Numbered from the stretch's first letter, positions 33,333 to 42,160 are shown. The stretch is DNA of 64,000 nt from Pseudaeromonas sp963677375 (GCA_963677375.2 CAXXIF010000001.1:101016-165015), one strand, 5' to 3'. Program-made: numbers and translations. Notes: a model not told the origin generated them from the sequence alone.

Positions 33333-34811
33333 ATGAAACCGACTTTACAGTTGCGTCTTGGTCAGTCGTTGGCCATGACGCCACAGCTCCAGCAAGCGAT
33401 CCGCTTGTTACAACTCTCTACACTGGAACTCCAACAGGAGATCCAGCAGGCACTCGATGCCAATCCACTGCTCGAGCAGGAGGAGAGTGATAATCTGGAG
33501 CCCATGTCGGAGCAAGAGCGGGATGATGCCCAAGCAGCCAGTGAGGCCCGCGATGAACAGGATGGTAGCCAACTCGACACTAGTGATGCCTTAAATCAAG
33601 AAAATGTGCCTGATGAATTACCCATGGATACCACCTGGGATGAGCTCTATACCGCCGGCACTCATCAGGCCAGTGGCATGTCGGGTGGGGAGGATGAACC
33701 TGTCTATCAGGGCGAAACCACCGAAACACTCCAAGATTACTTGCTCTGGCAAATGCAACTAACCCCATTCAGCGAGCTGGATCAGGCTATTGCCTTGTCG
33801 ATCATCGATGCGGTTGATGACTCGGGTTATTTGACCGCAGCGCTGGAAGATATTCTCGAAGCAGTGCAGTCTGATGAGCGGGAAGTCGAAATGGATGAAG
33901 TGGAGGCGGTTCTCAAACGAGTTCAGCACTTTGATCCGATTGGCGTCGCCTCACGCACAGTTCAGGAGTGTTTGCTCATCCAGTTAGGCCAGTACCCGCA
34001 GACCACACCATGGCTCCAGGAAGCCAAAAGCATCTTGCAAGACCACATGGATCTCTTGGCTAGTCGTGATTACCGCAATCTTGCGCGTAAAATGCAGCTC
34101 AAGGAGGGAGACCTCAAAGAAGCGTTAGATTTGATCCTGCTGCTGGAGCCGCGGCCAGGTAACACCGTCATCCAAAGCGAATCCCAGTACGTTATCCCGG
34201 ATGTTGCAGTCAGTAAGAAGCAGGGAAAATGGGTCGTCGAGCTGAATCCGGATGCCATGCCAAAAATTCGGATTAACGAGACCTATGCGTCCATGGCCCG
34301 AAATGCCCGTAACAGCAGCGACGGTCAGTTCATCCGTTCGCATTTGCAAGAGGCCAAGTGGTTCATCAAGAGCCTGGAAAGCCGCAACGAAACGCTGTTG
34401 AAAGTGGCCAACTGTATTGTTGTTCAGCAGCAAGACTTTTTCGAGTATGGTGAAGAAGCCATGAAACCCATGGTTCTCAACGATGTTGCAGAAGCCGTCG
34501 AGATGCATGAGTCCACCATTTCACGGGTAACCACACAAAAATTCATGCATACCCCACGGGGAATCTTCGAACTTAAATACTTTTTCTCCAGTCACGTCAA
34601 TACTGATAATGGAGGGGAATGTTCTTCCACTGCGATACGGGCTTTAATCAAGAAGCTAGTGGCAGCTGAAAATACAGCAAAACCCCTAAGCGATAGCAAG
34701 ATCGCGGATTTGCTGACCGAGCAAGGTATTATGGTAGCCAGACGGACCATCGCTAAATATCGAGAGTCCTTGTCGATACCACCATCCAGTCAGCGCAAAC
34801 GCCTGTTGTAG
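33333..34811 (+). CDS. rpoN: RNA polymerase sigma54 factor
   Basis: The 492-aa product has the activator-responsive region I (LRLGQSLAMTPQLQQAIRLLQ, residues 6-26), an acidic region II (about 50-110), the core-binding domain, the helix-turn-helix near 380-400 (VAEAVEMHESTISRVTTQK) and the RpoN box ARRTIAKYRE at about 469-478. AAGGAAAGAG precedes the ATG. In the classical lptB-rpoN-hpf-ptsN-rapZ-npr order. Its likely clients in this window are the chemoreceptor at 50111-52267 and the T6SS through the VasH-like activator. Confidence 0.98.
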   Translation: MKPTLQLRLGQSLAMTPQLQQAIRLLQLSTLELQQEIQQALDANPLLEQEESDNLEPMSEQERDDAQAASEARDEQDGSQLDTSDALNQENVPDELPMDTTWDELYTAGTHQASGMSGGEDEPVYQGETTETLQDYLLWQMQLTPFSELDQAIALSIIDAVDDSGYLTAALEDILEAVQSDEREVEMDEVEAVLKRVQHFDPIGVASRTVQECLLIQLGQYPQTTPWLQEAKSILQDHMDLLASRDYRNLARKMQLKEGDLKEALDLILLLEPRPGNTVIQSESQYVIPDVAVSKKQGKWVVELNPDAMPKIRINETYASMARNARNSSDGQFIRSHLQEAKWFIKSLESRNETLLKVANCIVVQQQDFFEYGEEAMKPMVLNDVAEAVEMHESTISRVTTQKFMHTPRGIFELKYFFSSHVNTDNGGECSSTAIRALIKKLVAAENTAKPLSDSKIADLLTEQGIMVARRTIAKYRESLSIPPSSQRKRLL

Positions 34812-34832
34812 GCCAAACAAAAGGAAGACGTT

Positions 34833-35120
34833 ATGCAAATTAACCTGTCAGGTCATCACATCGAAATTACCGACCCGCTGCGTGACTTCGTAAATAGTAA
34901 ATTTGCCAAGCTGGAGCGTCACTTTGAACAGATCAATAATGTTCAGGTTATCCTCACGGTTGAGAAGCTTAATCAGATCGCCGAAGCAAAACTGAATGTC
35001 AGTGGTGGCGAGATCTTTGCCAATTCCCAACATGCCGATATGTATGCCGCCATTGATGCCTTGATAGATAAGCTGGATCGTCAGATCATCAAGCACAAAG
35101 AAAAATTGAATAGTAAGTAA
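34833..35120 (+). CDS. hpf: Ribosome hibernation promoting factor, short form
   Basis: The 95-aa product starts MQINLSGHHIEITDPLRDFV and has the S30AE core VEKLNQIAEAKLNVSGGEIF and MYAAIDALIDKLDRQIIKHK. Short HPF works with RMF to form 100S hibernating ribosomes. No C-terminal dimerisation domain is present. It lies 21 nt after rpoN and 2 nt before ptsN. Confidence 0.96.
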   Translation: MQINLSGHHIEITDPLRDFVNSKFAKLERHFEQINNVQVILTVEKLNQIAEAKLNVSGGEIFANSQHADMYAAIDALIDKLDRQIIKHKEKLNSK

Positions 35121-35122
35121 CT

Positions 35123-35569
35123 ATGTTAATTCAGGACTTTCTTAGCAGGGACTGCACCAAAAGTGCAGTCCCTTGTTCAAGCAAAAAACGCGCGATTGAA
35201 CTCATCAGCGAATTAGCCGCTCGCCGGCTTGGCCTAGATGAACAAGAGTTATTTGAACGCTTATTGGCACGTGAAAAAATGGGTAGCACAGGTATTGGCG
35301 GAGCCATCGCCATTCCTCATGGGCGTATTCCCGACGGGCATCCACTTACCGCGGTCTTGCTCACGCTGGATCAAGCCATAGCATTCGATGCCATAGACAA
35401 CCAACCCATTGATATTCTATTTGCTTTACTGGTTCCGGAAAGTGAATGTAAGACTCATCTCAAGACACTGTCACTCATTGCCAGCAAGCTCAACGATAAA
35501 TCCTTTTGTCGACTGCTGCGACAAGCCGAGAGCGATGAAGCGCTCTACCAACTGATGATTGCTCCCTGA
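35123..35569 (+). CDS. ptsN: Nitrogen PTS enzyme IIA (EIIANtr)
   Basis: PtsN is the terminal phosphoacceptor of the nitrogen-related phosphotransferase system, regulating K+ uptake and envelope functions. The 148-aa product has the phosphorylated histidine in GAIAIPHGRIP (H66) and FDAIDNQPIDILFALLVP. It is about 15 residues shorter than E. coli PtsN, split between the two ends. Codons 9-17 contain a perfect 11-bp inverted repeat. It lies 7 nt before rapZ. Confidence 0.96.
   Translation: MLIQDFLSRDCTKSAVPCSSKKRAIELISELAARRLGLDEQELFERLLAREKMGSTGIGGAIAIPHGRIPDGHPLTAVLLTLDQAIAFDAIDNQPIDILFALLVPESECKTHLKTLSLIASKLNDKSFCRLLRQAESDEALYQLMIAP
35147..35173 (+). repeat. Inverted repeat inside the ptsN start region
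   Basis: AGGGACTGCAC (35147-35157) and GTGCAGTCCCT (35163-35173) form a perfect 11-bp stem with loop CAAAA, 24 nt after the ptsN ATG, inside conserved codons. There is no T run, so it is not a terminator. Confidence 0.75.
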
Positions 35570-35576
35570 GACACCT

Positions 35577-36443
35577 ATGAAATTGATCGTCGTCAGTGGC
35601 CGTTCAGGCTCTGGAAAAACGATAGCCCTCCGGGTTCTGGAGGATCTCGGCTACTACTGTGTCGATAATCTTCCTGTCACCCTGCTGCCTCACCTGGTAC
35701 TTGAAGCCCGGGATCGGTATGACCAACTCGCCGTCAGCATTGATGTCCGCAACATGCCGGAGCAAAGTGGTGATATCGAAAACCTGCTGGGCCAAATCCG
35801 TCAAGCGAGTGACATTGAGTTTTCTAGCATTTTTACTGATGCCGACAACGCGACACTGATCCGTCGTTATGGCGAAAGTCGTCGCTTGCATCCGTTATCC
35901 CGAATGCACCTCTCTCTGGATCAAGCCATTCTTCAAGAGACACATCTCCTGGCTCCTCTCTCCTCCACCGCTGATTTACGGATCGATACCAGCGCACTGA
36001 GCATTCACGATCTCAGTGAGCAAATATGTGAACGCATCTTGGGAAGAAAGGAAAAAGAGTTAGTTCTGGTCTTCGAGTCCTTTGGCTTCAAGCACGGTAC
36101 GCCCAAAGATGCAGACTTTGTATTTGATGCCCGATTTCTCCCCAATCCCCACTGGGTTCCCGAGCTCAGGCCATTGACTGGTCTGGATGGCCCGGTGCGG
36201 GATTATCTGCAGGCACAACCTGATGTCATGCTCTACAGCCAACAGATTGAGACACTGCTGAGTAACTGGCTTCCACATCTGGAGCGAAATAACCGTAGTT
36301 ATGTCACAGTGGCCATTGGTTGCACCGGTGGACAGCACAGATCCGTTTTTATTACCGAATTGTTGGCAGCCAGTTTCCGGGGTCGCAACAAGACGGTGCA
36401 GGTTCGGCATCGAACGCTGGAGAAATCCCATGCCTCGCATTGA
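35577..36443 (+). CDS. rapZ: RNase adapter protein RapZ
   Basis: RapZ guides RNase E to the sRNA GlmZ and so tunes GlmS and amino-sugar supply. The 288-aa product has Walker A VVSGRSGSGKT at residues 5-15, the conserved DNLPVTLLPHL, VFESFGFKHGTPKDADFVFD, and the C-terminal GCTGGQHRSVFITE and VRHRTLEK. Start 35577 gives MKLIVVSGRSGSGK as in E. coli; 35559 overlaps ptsN without an RBS. Confidence 0.97.
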   Translation: MKLIVVSGRSGSGKTIALRVLEDLGYYCVDNLPVTLLPHLVLEARDRYDQLAVSIDVRNMPEQSGDIENLLGQIRQASDIEFSSIFTDADNATLIRRYGESRRLHPLSRMHLSLDQAILQETHLLAPLSSTADLRIDTSALSIHDLSEQICERILGRKEKELVLVFESFGFKHGTPKDADFVFDARFLPNPHWVPELRPLTGLDGPVRDYLQAQPDVMLYSQQIETLLSNWLPHLERNNRSYVTVAIGCTGGQHRSVFITELLAASFRGRNKTVQVRHRTLEKSHASH

Positions 36444-36705
36444 AAAAAGACTACCGATTATCAACAAGTTGGGGCTACACGCTCGAGCCGCCATCAAGCT
36501 TGTGCAGCTGACAGCCAGTTATCAAGCGACCATCATGGTCAGCAACGGCGAAAAAGAGGCCAGCGCCGACAGCGTCATGGGACTACTGATGCTTGAAGCC
36601 GCCCAAGGGGCAAGTATTCATGTCACCTGTGAAGGGGCAGATGCCGAAGCCGTCATGGATGCAGTTGAGCATCTCGTCGCCGCCCGATTCGATGAAGCAG
36701 AATAA
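36430..36705 (+). CDS. ptsO: Phosphocarrier protein NPr
   Basis: NPr (npr) relays phosphate from EINtr to PtsN. The 91-aa HPr-like protein has the phosphorylation site NKLGLHARAA with H17 and the regulatory SADSVMGLLMLEAAQG near residue 52. It overlaps rapZ by 14 nt and ends directly at a terminator. Confidence 0.95.
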   Translation: MPRIEKRLPIINKLGLHARAAIKLVQLTASYQATIMVSNGEKEASADSVMGLLMLEAAQGASIHVTCEGADAEAVMDAVEHLVAARFDEAE

Positions 36706-36734
36706 AAACGCCGGTCATAATGACCGGCGTTTTT
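36704..36734. terminator. Bidirectional terminator after ptsO
   Basis: AAAAACGCCGGTCA (36704-36717) pairs perfectly with TGACCGGCGTTTTT (36721-36734) over a 3-nt loop. The first arm starts in the ptsO stop codon. It closes the kdsD-to-ptsO unit and also faces the convergent Sel1 gene. Confidence 0.95.
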
Positions 36735-36754
36735 ATGATCGTTGAACCCCTTTC

Positions 36755-39700
36755 CTAGGCCTGCATCTGCCACTGTTCAAAGAACAAGGTTGCTTCCCGT
36801 TGCGCCTCGATCAACTGAGCGGCATTCAGCAATCTGGCCATATTATCCCGAAGTAGCTGCGCCTCACTCTGACGACAACCTCCGGCAACAGCCAGAGAAC
36901 TCCAGACATATGCCTGTTGATTATCCTGCGGCACACCAACACCCTGTTGGTAGAGGCAAGCCAGGTTGTATTGTGCCAGCGCATGTCCCTGTTCTGCCGC
37001 TCGTGAAAATAGTGCCGCAGCCTGATGGAAGTTTTGTGGCGCGCCACGCCCCTCCTGGAACATGACACCTAATTGGTACTGCGCCTTGGCATGTCCCTGA
37101 TCGACCGCCAGACGATACCAGCTAGCCGCCTGTTGATAATCCAGTTCAACCACACGACCCGTTTCATACAGGTGCGCCAGATTATACTGTGCATCTGGAT
37201 GGCCGGACTCTGCCGCCTGACGGAATAACTGCAGTGCGCGCGCACTATCAACGTCGCAACCTAATCCCTGAAGGCACAATTCAGCCAGTTGTGAACACCC
37301 TTCCGGGTCTCCCTGAGCAGCCGACTTGCTAAACCATGTCACCGCCTCAGAATCGTCTTGTTGGACACCAAGTCCCTGACGATACATCTTACCCAAGCGG
37401 TTCTGTGCCTCGGCAATTCCTTCGGCTGCAACTCGACGATAAAAAGAGAGTGCTTGCAGGTAGTCTTGCAAAACACCATGTCCCAGCTCGTAGAGACGTC
37501 CCAATGCCAGATAGGCTTGCTGATTACCCTGCTCCGCTGATTTTCTAAACCACTGCACGGCCTGACGGTAATCTTGCTGTACACCACGGCCCATGCGGTA
37601 CAAACCGCCCAGGATAAACTGCCCTTCCGCCGACCCCTGCTCGGCCGCCTTTTGATACCAGCTTGCCGCCTCGCGGAAACTCCGGGTTACACCCCGACCG
37701 CGTTCGTATAGTCGCCCCAGCGCCAATTGAGCGCGAGGTTCATTTTGATCCGCAGCTTTGCGGTAGAGCTCTGCCGCTTTGAGTTCATCTTGTGCGAGAC
37801 CAGCTCCCGTCTCATACAGCTGACCCAGCATAAATTGCGCACGGGCATCGCCAGATTCGACAATCTTGTTCAACCACAGCGCCGCCTTGGATGAGTCAAG
37901 ATGCACACCATCACCCTGCAAATACATAGTCGCCAGATTAAACTGCGATTCCGCATGCCCGGCCTCAGCAGCACGCTGATAATAGTCGGCAGATTTAACT
38001 CTATCCTGGCAGACACCGCGACCATGCTCATAGGCAAAGCCAAGCTTAAACTGGGATTTTACGTGCCCTTGAGCAGCGGCCTGGGTGTAACAGGTCACTG
38101 CCTGTTGCTCATCCAGTTTGACACCCCTTCCCCGTTCATACTGTAATCCAAGGGCGTACAACGCAGCGGGATCGCCTTGCTCTGCAGCTTTGCGATACCA
38201 ATGAAATGCCAACTCTTCATTCTGCTCTACACTTGCACCCGCTTCATAGCGACAGGCGAGACGCAATTGTGCGCCAGCGTGCCCTTGCTCCGCGGCCTTT
38301 CGAACCCAAGAGAGTGACTGAATCGCATTGGACTCTACTCCCCGACCCTGCTCGTAGAGCATGGACAGTGCATACTGGGCGTCCACATGGTCCTGATCGG
38401 CCGCGCGCTTATACCAGACAAAAGCCTCTTTCCACGCTTGCGGTGACGGCGAACTACTGCGCCCGGTTTGCGTCCAGGCCACACTGCGAGACATGTGACT
38501 ATCGCGCTCATCTTCGCCATCATGATCCACCAGATTCAGTTCCAGCAGCCGGCCCAATTGATATTGCGCATCCGCATGACCAGCATCGGCCGCTTTACGG
38601 AACCAGAGCAAGGCTTGCTGAAGATCCTCGGCAATTCCCATTCCATGCTGGCACATGCAGGCCAGACGATATTGAGCCTCAACCAATCCCTGTTCGGCCG
38701 CTTTGAGATACAGATCCGTCGCTTGTTGATGGAATTGAGGAACCCCAAGACCATGCTCATACATCTTGGCCAACGCCAACTGGGCATTGGCATTACCCTG
38801 ATCGGCACTGCGTCTGAGCCAGTACAAGGCCTGCGGATAATCAGGTACTCGTCCGCCACCCCAGAGCATGCCCAAACGGTATTGTGCGTCTGAACTTTCT
38901 TGCTCGGAGGCTTTCAGGTAATAGCCTCTGGCCTTATCCAGATCCGGTTCGACACCCTCACCGAACTGATAAATCTGCCCCAGCAAGCAAAGTGCATCCG
39001 GGTGCTCCTGCTCCGCCGCACGCTGTAGCCAAAGCATGGCTTGCGCCAGATCATAAAACGGCGATTCTGGATTCCGGCTGACAACCGCCATCTGATACTG
39101 AGCTTCCAGAGAGCCCGCTTCTGCGGCGCGTCGGTACCAAACTAGACCCTGTAACTCATCATGGGAGACACCTTTTCCCTGCATGAAGAGTTGTGCCAGA
39201 TTGAGTTGCGCCAGCAGATGGCCCTGTTCAGCAGCACGATTCAGCCAGAAAGCACCCTGAGTCGGATCTTCGGATACACCACGGCCATAGGCATAGGTCA
39301 TACCATAGCTGTATTGGGATTCGGCATCCCCGCGCTCGGCCGCCTGGCGTAATTGTGCTAATCCGGACTGGGGGGTATTGGTCGCGGTATTCATGCGCCA
39401 GGTGACTTCATTGCTCACCGGGGCGGCCCGAGCAGCCGCAAGTGCGGGAGTTTCCTGCTCGATATCACTGGCGACCGAGCCACTCACATTCCAACTGACC
39501 CGTTTCTTTTTCGGTTCCTGGCTCTCGACCACACGCTCGACCTTTTTAATCCCAACACTCTTGGCGGTAACCTGACGATTACTGGATGTAGCCGCGCTCA
39601 TCTGCCACGCCACGCGGGCAGGTGCCGAGTTCAGCCGATCCAGGCTACGCTGTGCGGGCAAGGAACCTTGTGCGGCAGCCCGACGAAACCACTCTTGGGC

Positions 39701-39889
39701 TGCAGATTCATCTTTGCTCAACCCCAAGCCGTCTGCTGCCATGACGCCCATCTGATATTGGGCCTGGACATCCCCGGCCTCGGCCATGGGGCGCAAATCA
39801 TCCAGAGCCTGAAGATAGTCACCATTCTTGAACGCGTTGAGACCTGATTCAAGACGGGTCTCGACGGGTGAAGACGCACTCTTAGTCAT
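36755..39889 (-). CDS. Giant Sel1-repeat protein (about 23 repeats)
   Basis: A 1044-aa protein built from about 23 Sel1-like repeats of the form AEQGHAxAQYxLGxxYexGxGVxxDxxQAxxWyrKA. Such alpha-solenoids act as protein-protein scaffolds. No signal peptide or membrane helix is seen, so it is probably cytoplasmic. The repeat array is interrupted by an insert around residues 95-175 and another near 455-490, both with tryptophan-containing motifs (VAWQM, VSWNV, VTWRM, VAWTQ). Start 39889 has GGTGG about 8 nt upstream; an ATG at 39904 is possible. The partner is unknown. Confidence 0.9.
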   Translation of the reverse strand: MTKSASSPVETRLESGLNAFKNGDYLQALDDLRPMAEAGDVQAQYQMGVMAADGLGLSKDESAAQEWFRRAAAQGSLPAQRSLDRLNSAPARVAWQMSAATSSNRQVTAKSVGIKKVERVVESQEPKKKRVSWNVSGSVASDIEQETPALAAARAAPVSNEVTWRMNTATNTPQSGLAQLRQAAERGDAESQYSYGMTYAYGRGVSEDPTQGAFWLNRAAEQGHLLAQLNLAQLFMQGKGVSHDELQGLVWYRRAAEAGSLEAQYQMAVVSRNPESPFYDLAQAMLWLQRAAEQEHPDALCLLGQIYQFGEGVEPDLDKARGYYLKASEQESSDAQYRLGMLWGGGRVPDYPQALYWLRRSADQGNANAQLALAKMYEHGLGVPQFHQQATDLYLKAAEQGLVEAQYRLACMCQHGMGIAEDLQQALLWFRKAADAGHADAQYQLGRLLELNLVDHDGEDERDSHMSRSVAWTQTGRSSSPSPQAWKEAFVWYKRAADQDHVDAQYALSMLYEQGRGVESNAIQSLSWVRKAAEQGHAGAQLRLACRYEAGASVEQNEELAFHWYRKAAEQGDPAALYALGLQYERGRGVKLDEQQAVTCYTQAAAQGHVKSQFKLGFAYEHGRGVCQDRVKSADYYQRAAEAGHAESQFNLATMYLQGDGVHLDSSKAALWLNKIVESGDARAQFMLGQLYETGAGLAQDELKAAELYRKAADQNEPRAQLALGRLYERGRGVTRSFREAASWYQKAAEQGSAEGQFILGGLYRMGRGVQQDYRQAVQWFRKSAEQGNQQAYLALGRLYELGHGVLQDYLQALSFYRRVAAEGIAEAQNRLGKMYRQGLGVQQDDSEAVTWFSKSAAQGDPEGCSQLAELCLQGLGCDVDSARALQLFRQAAESGHPDAQYNLAHLYETGRVVELDYQQAASWYRLAVDQGHAKAQYQLGVMFQEGRGAPQNFHQAAALFSRAAEQGHALAQYNLACLYQQGVGVPQDNQQAYVWSSLAVAGGCRQSEAQLLRDNMARLLNAAQLIEAQREATLFFEQWQMQA

Positions 39890-40338
39890 AGTTATCGCCA
39901 CCATACAGGGAATGAGTACATTCCGGTCAGCATGTCAGGCCGCATCAAAACAGCCGGGACATACCAGATGTGGATTGTTCCAGGTTGTCACTTCGCGAAG
40001 CGACAATCGGGACAAAGTCTGTGAGCCCATGGGTAAGACGGGATCAGCACTTGTGGGCAACGGCAGCACTCTGGCCATACGTGATGGGTGAGATTGGAGT
40101 GGTCATTACCATTCCGAAGCACATTCCGTTGCGCATTTGAATCTTTCGTCGGGTGAGCTTATGCCCCCTATCGCCAACGCAAACGAAGCGCGGGCTCCTG
40201 ACTATTTTCATATTACTATGGTCACTTGCCTATTCCCGCAGCAATTAATCCTTTTTTTGATCTCCTCCACACTAGATCGCTCCAACACGTCAATCTCTTG
40301 ATTGAAATCCTTTTCTTTGAGGTAAAGGACACAAATGA
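39890..40338. other. Gene-free spacer upstream of the Sel1 gene
   Basis: About 450 bases with no credible gene. It contains a near-perfect 22-bp palindrome (39985-40006) and AT-rich stretches around 40200-40330. The Sel1 promoter should lie on the minus strand here, but no clear pair was found. Confidence 0.5.
39985..40006. promoter_or_regulatory. 22-bp palindrome, candidate operator
   Basis: TTGTCACTTCG followed by CGAAGCGACAA pairs in 10 of 11 positions, centred on TTCGCGAA. It lies 96 nt upstream of the Sel1 gene start. Form and place suit a dimeric repressor or activator site; a hairpin in a 5' UTR is the alternative. Confidence 0.45.
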
Positions 40339-40359
40339 AAAAGGCCCCGAAGGGCCCTT
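40339..40359 (-). terminator. Terminator of the gene at 40375-41136
   Basis: AAGGCCC pairs with GGGCC(C)TT with one bulged C across CGAA. On the minus strand it is followed by TTTTTCATTTG. It lies 16 nt after the stop. Confidence 0.75.
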
Positions 40360-40374
40360 GCTCTCAAGATACGG

Positions 40375-41136
40375 TTAATGGACGCTCATCTGACTCTGCA
40401 ATTCTTCCGCTAATGCCTGTAATTTAGCACTTTGACTCTGCATCCAAATCCAGCGTGCAATACACCCTTGATCCGGTGTGATCATCCGCTGCAAAGCGTC
40501 GAGACCGGCCTTGGCTTGGGCATTATCATGCAACGCGCTAATCTCCAGACTCAAGACTCGCACATTATCAATCGCCGTAGGAGCCATCCCCTGCAGGCGA
40601 GTCAGAGCAACTTTTTGGGCTTCGACACTGGTCTCCGCAAACAAAGCCTTCATCACCAAAGAGATGGTTTCCGAATATCCCTTGTATTGCTGGTAGATGC
40701 CAGCCAGATAAGCATCGGAGCCCACCATAGGCGCCACCGTCATCTCAATCGCCAAATTACCTTGCTGCATGCTGGCTTGCAGACTGTCGCGCTCTTGGCG
40801 CAAGGAAAACAACTGACTCAGCAGCGTCAATCGTCCCTTTTCCAGCGCCGCGATCAACTCCAGCGCCTTGACCGCATCCGCACGGGGCACCGCGGGTGCC
40901 ATCGCTAATTGCCGCAACAACTCGGCATTTCGGGAAATAACTTCCGGTTTTTCACTGGCAATCATGTCGATAATAGCCGCTTTGCTTTGTTTACCAATTT
41001 CGGCTGCCGAAAGACGCGACATGTCCTGAGCTGGGACGTCACTCATGGTAGAAGAGGGCGCGGCGAACCAGTGGTTGAAGCCCCAAAATGCCAAGATGAG
41101 CATCATCGGAAGAGCGAAAAGAAGGTGTTTGCGCAT
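40375..41136 (-). CDS. Membrane-anchored or secreted protein of unknown function
   Basis: A 253-aa product starting MRKHLLFALPMMLILAFWGFNHWF, a short basic start and one hydrophobic segment (5-24) that is either an uncleaved anchor or a signal peptide. The rest is soluble, helical and rich in A, L, Q and S, with long stretches of coiled-coil type (IAALEKGRLTLLSQLFSLRQ; QSAKLQALAEELQSQMS). No enzyme motif is visible and I recognise no family. It has its own terminator and stands 108 nt from metR on the same strand. Confidence 0.75.
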   Translation of the reverse strand: MRKHLLFALPMMLILAFWGFNHWFAAPSSTMSDVPAQDMSRLSAAEIGKQSKAAIIDMIASEKPEVISRNAELLRQLAMAPAVPRADAVKALELIAALEKGRLTLLSQLFSLRQERDSLQASMQQGNLAIEMTVAPMVGSDAYLAGIYQQYKGYSETISLVMKALFAETSVEAQKVALTRLQGMAPTAIDNVRVLSLEISALHDNAQAKAGLDALQRMITPDQGCIARWIWMQSQSAKLQALAEELQSQMSVH

Positions 41137-41244
41137 GAGGAAATCCTGTTACTGCCAGTCGGATTGGAAGCGGATCACTATAAGCAGCAAGCGCTCGATT
41201 GCAATAAAACCCCGAAATATCTGGCTTCGCCTTGATTGTAACCG

Positions 41245-42135
41245 TTATAGCTGCTGCGCCGCCGTCAGCCGGATCTGCCGGAACAGCTCCCGATAGCCAG
41301 GCTCATCTCGCTCACGCGCTCGCAGGGCTCCAAACAACCGACTCCGCAATCCTGCCCCGATGGAGCGAGAAACCACCAATCCTTGAGCCTCAAACTCTCG
41401 GCTGACCCAACTGGGTAATACGGTGACCCCCCACCCGGCTGCGGCCATCTGTACCAGCATCAGGGTATTGTCTGCCTGTCGAATTCGTTTCGGCACCAGC
41501 TGTGCAGGCTGCAAAAACTGACGTACCACATCCAGCCGCGAACTCGCAACGGGATAACTCAGCAAAGTCTCGGCCGCCAATAGTTCCGGCGTAATGGTCT
41601 CGACCACCGCCAGAGGATGCTCGGGAGCCAGCACCAGCCGCATGTCATAATCAAACAATGGACTGTAATAAATATCGGCACAGGGTTGCACATCCGAGGT
41701 CAGCACCAGATCCAGCTCCCCGAGTAACAGCGCCGATTGAGGATCAAAGCTGTGTCCCGTCACAAACTCGATCTCCCGCCCTTCGGTAGCGGAACATCCG
41801 GTGAGCGCCGGAGCCAGCCAATGAATGCAGCTATGACACTCAATCGCCAGACGCAGTGGCGTTGCAACCGGCATATCTCTCCGTGTGAATCGCGACATGA
41901 CAGCGTCTACCCGAGGTAAACAGTGCTCCGCCAGCTCCAACAACCACTCCCCTTCGCGAGTGAATCGCAACGGTCGACTCTTGCGTAAATAGAGTGGACC
42001 ACCCAGCCTGGACTCCAGCTCTGCCAGTTGGTGAGAAAGTGCCGAGACACTCAGATGCACTTGTCTGGCCGTTGCACTCAAGCTACCAGTCTCCCGCAGG
42101 GTGAAGAGCGTCCGTAGATGTTTCAATTCGATCAT
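41245..42135 (-). CDS. metR: LysR-type regulator MetR
   Basis: The 296-aa product has the LysR winged HTH (LKHLRTLFTLRETGSLSATA then VHLSVSALSHQLAELESRLG) and an effector domain with the MetR-specific AIECHSCIHWLAPAL, FDPQSALLLGELDLVLTSD and SPLFDYDMRLVLAPEHPLA. MetR uses homocysteine to activate metE. It is transcribed divergently from metE across a 103-nt spacer, the classical arrangement. Confidence 0.96.
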   Translation of the reverse strand: MIELKHLRTLFTLRETGSLSATARQVHLSVSALSHQLAELESRLGGPLYLRKSRPLRFTREGEWLLELAEHCLPRVDAVMSRFTRRDMPVATPLRLAIECHSCIHWLAPALTGCSATEGREIEFVTGHSFDPQSALLLGELDLVLTSDVQPCADIYYSPLFDYDMRLVLAPEHPLAVVETITPELLAAETLLSYPVASSRLDVVRQFLQPAQLVPKRIRQADNTLMLVQMAAAGWGVTVLPSWVSREFEAQGLVVSRSIGAGLRSRLFGALRARERDEPGYRELFRQIRLTAAQQL

Positions 42136-42143
42136 GAAGTTCC

Positions 42144-42160
42144 TGCAACTGTTCGTTGCA
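42144..42160. promoter_or_regulatory. Candidate MetR operator
   Basis: TGCAAC-TGTTC-GTTGCA is a perfect 6-bp inverted repeat with 5-nt spacer, 9 nt from the metR start and 79 nt from metE. Size and place suit a LysR-type dimer site controlling both genes. It differs from the E. coli MetR consensus TGAA-N5-TTCA. Confidence 0.55.

Noticed and set aside
40210..40330. Minus-strand stretch reading like protein (LKEKDFNQEIDVLERSS then VEEIKKRINCCGNRQ)
   Set aside because: It looks peptide-like, but there is no ATG, the only starts (GTG, TTG) lack a placed RBS, and it directly follows a terminator. Probably chance.
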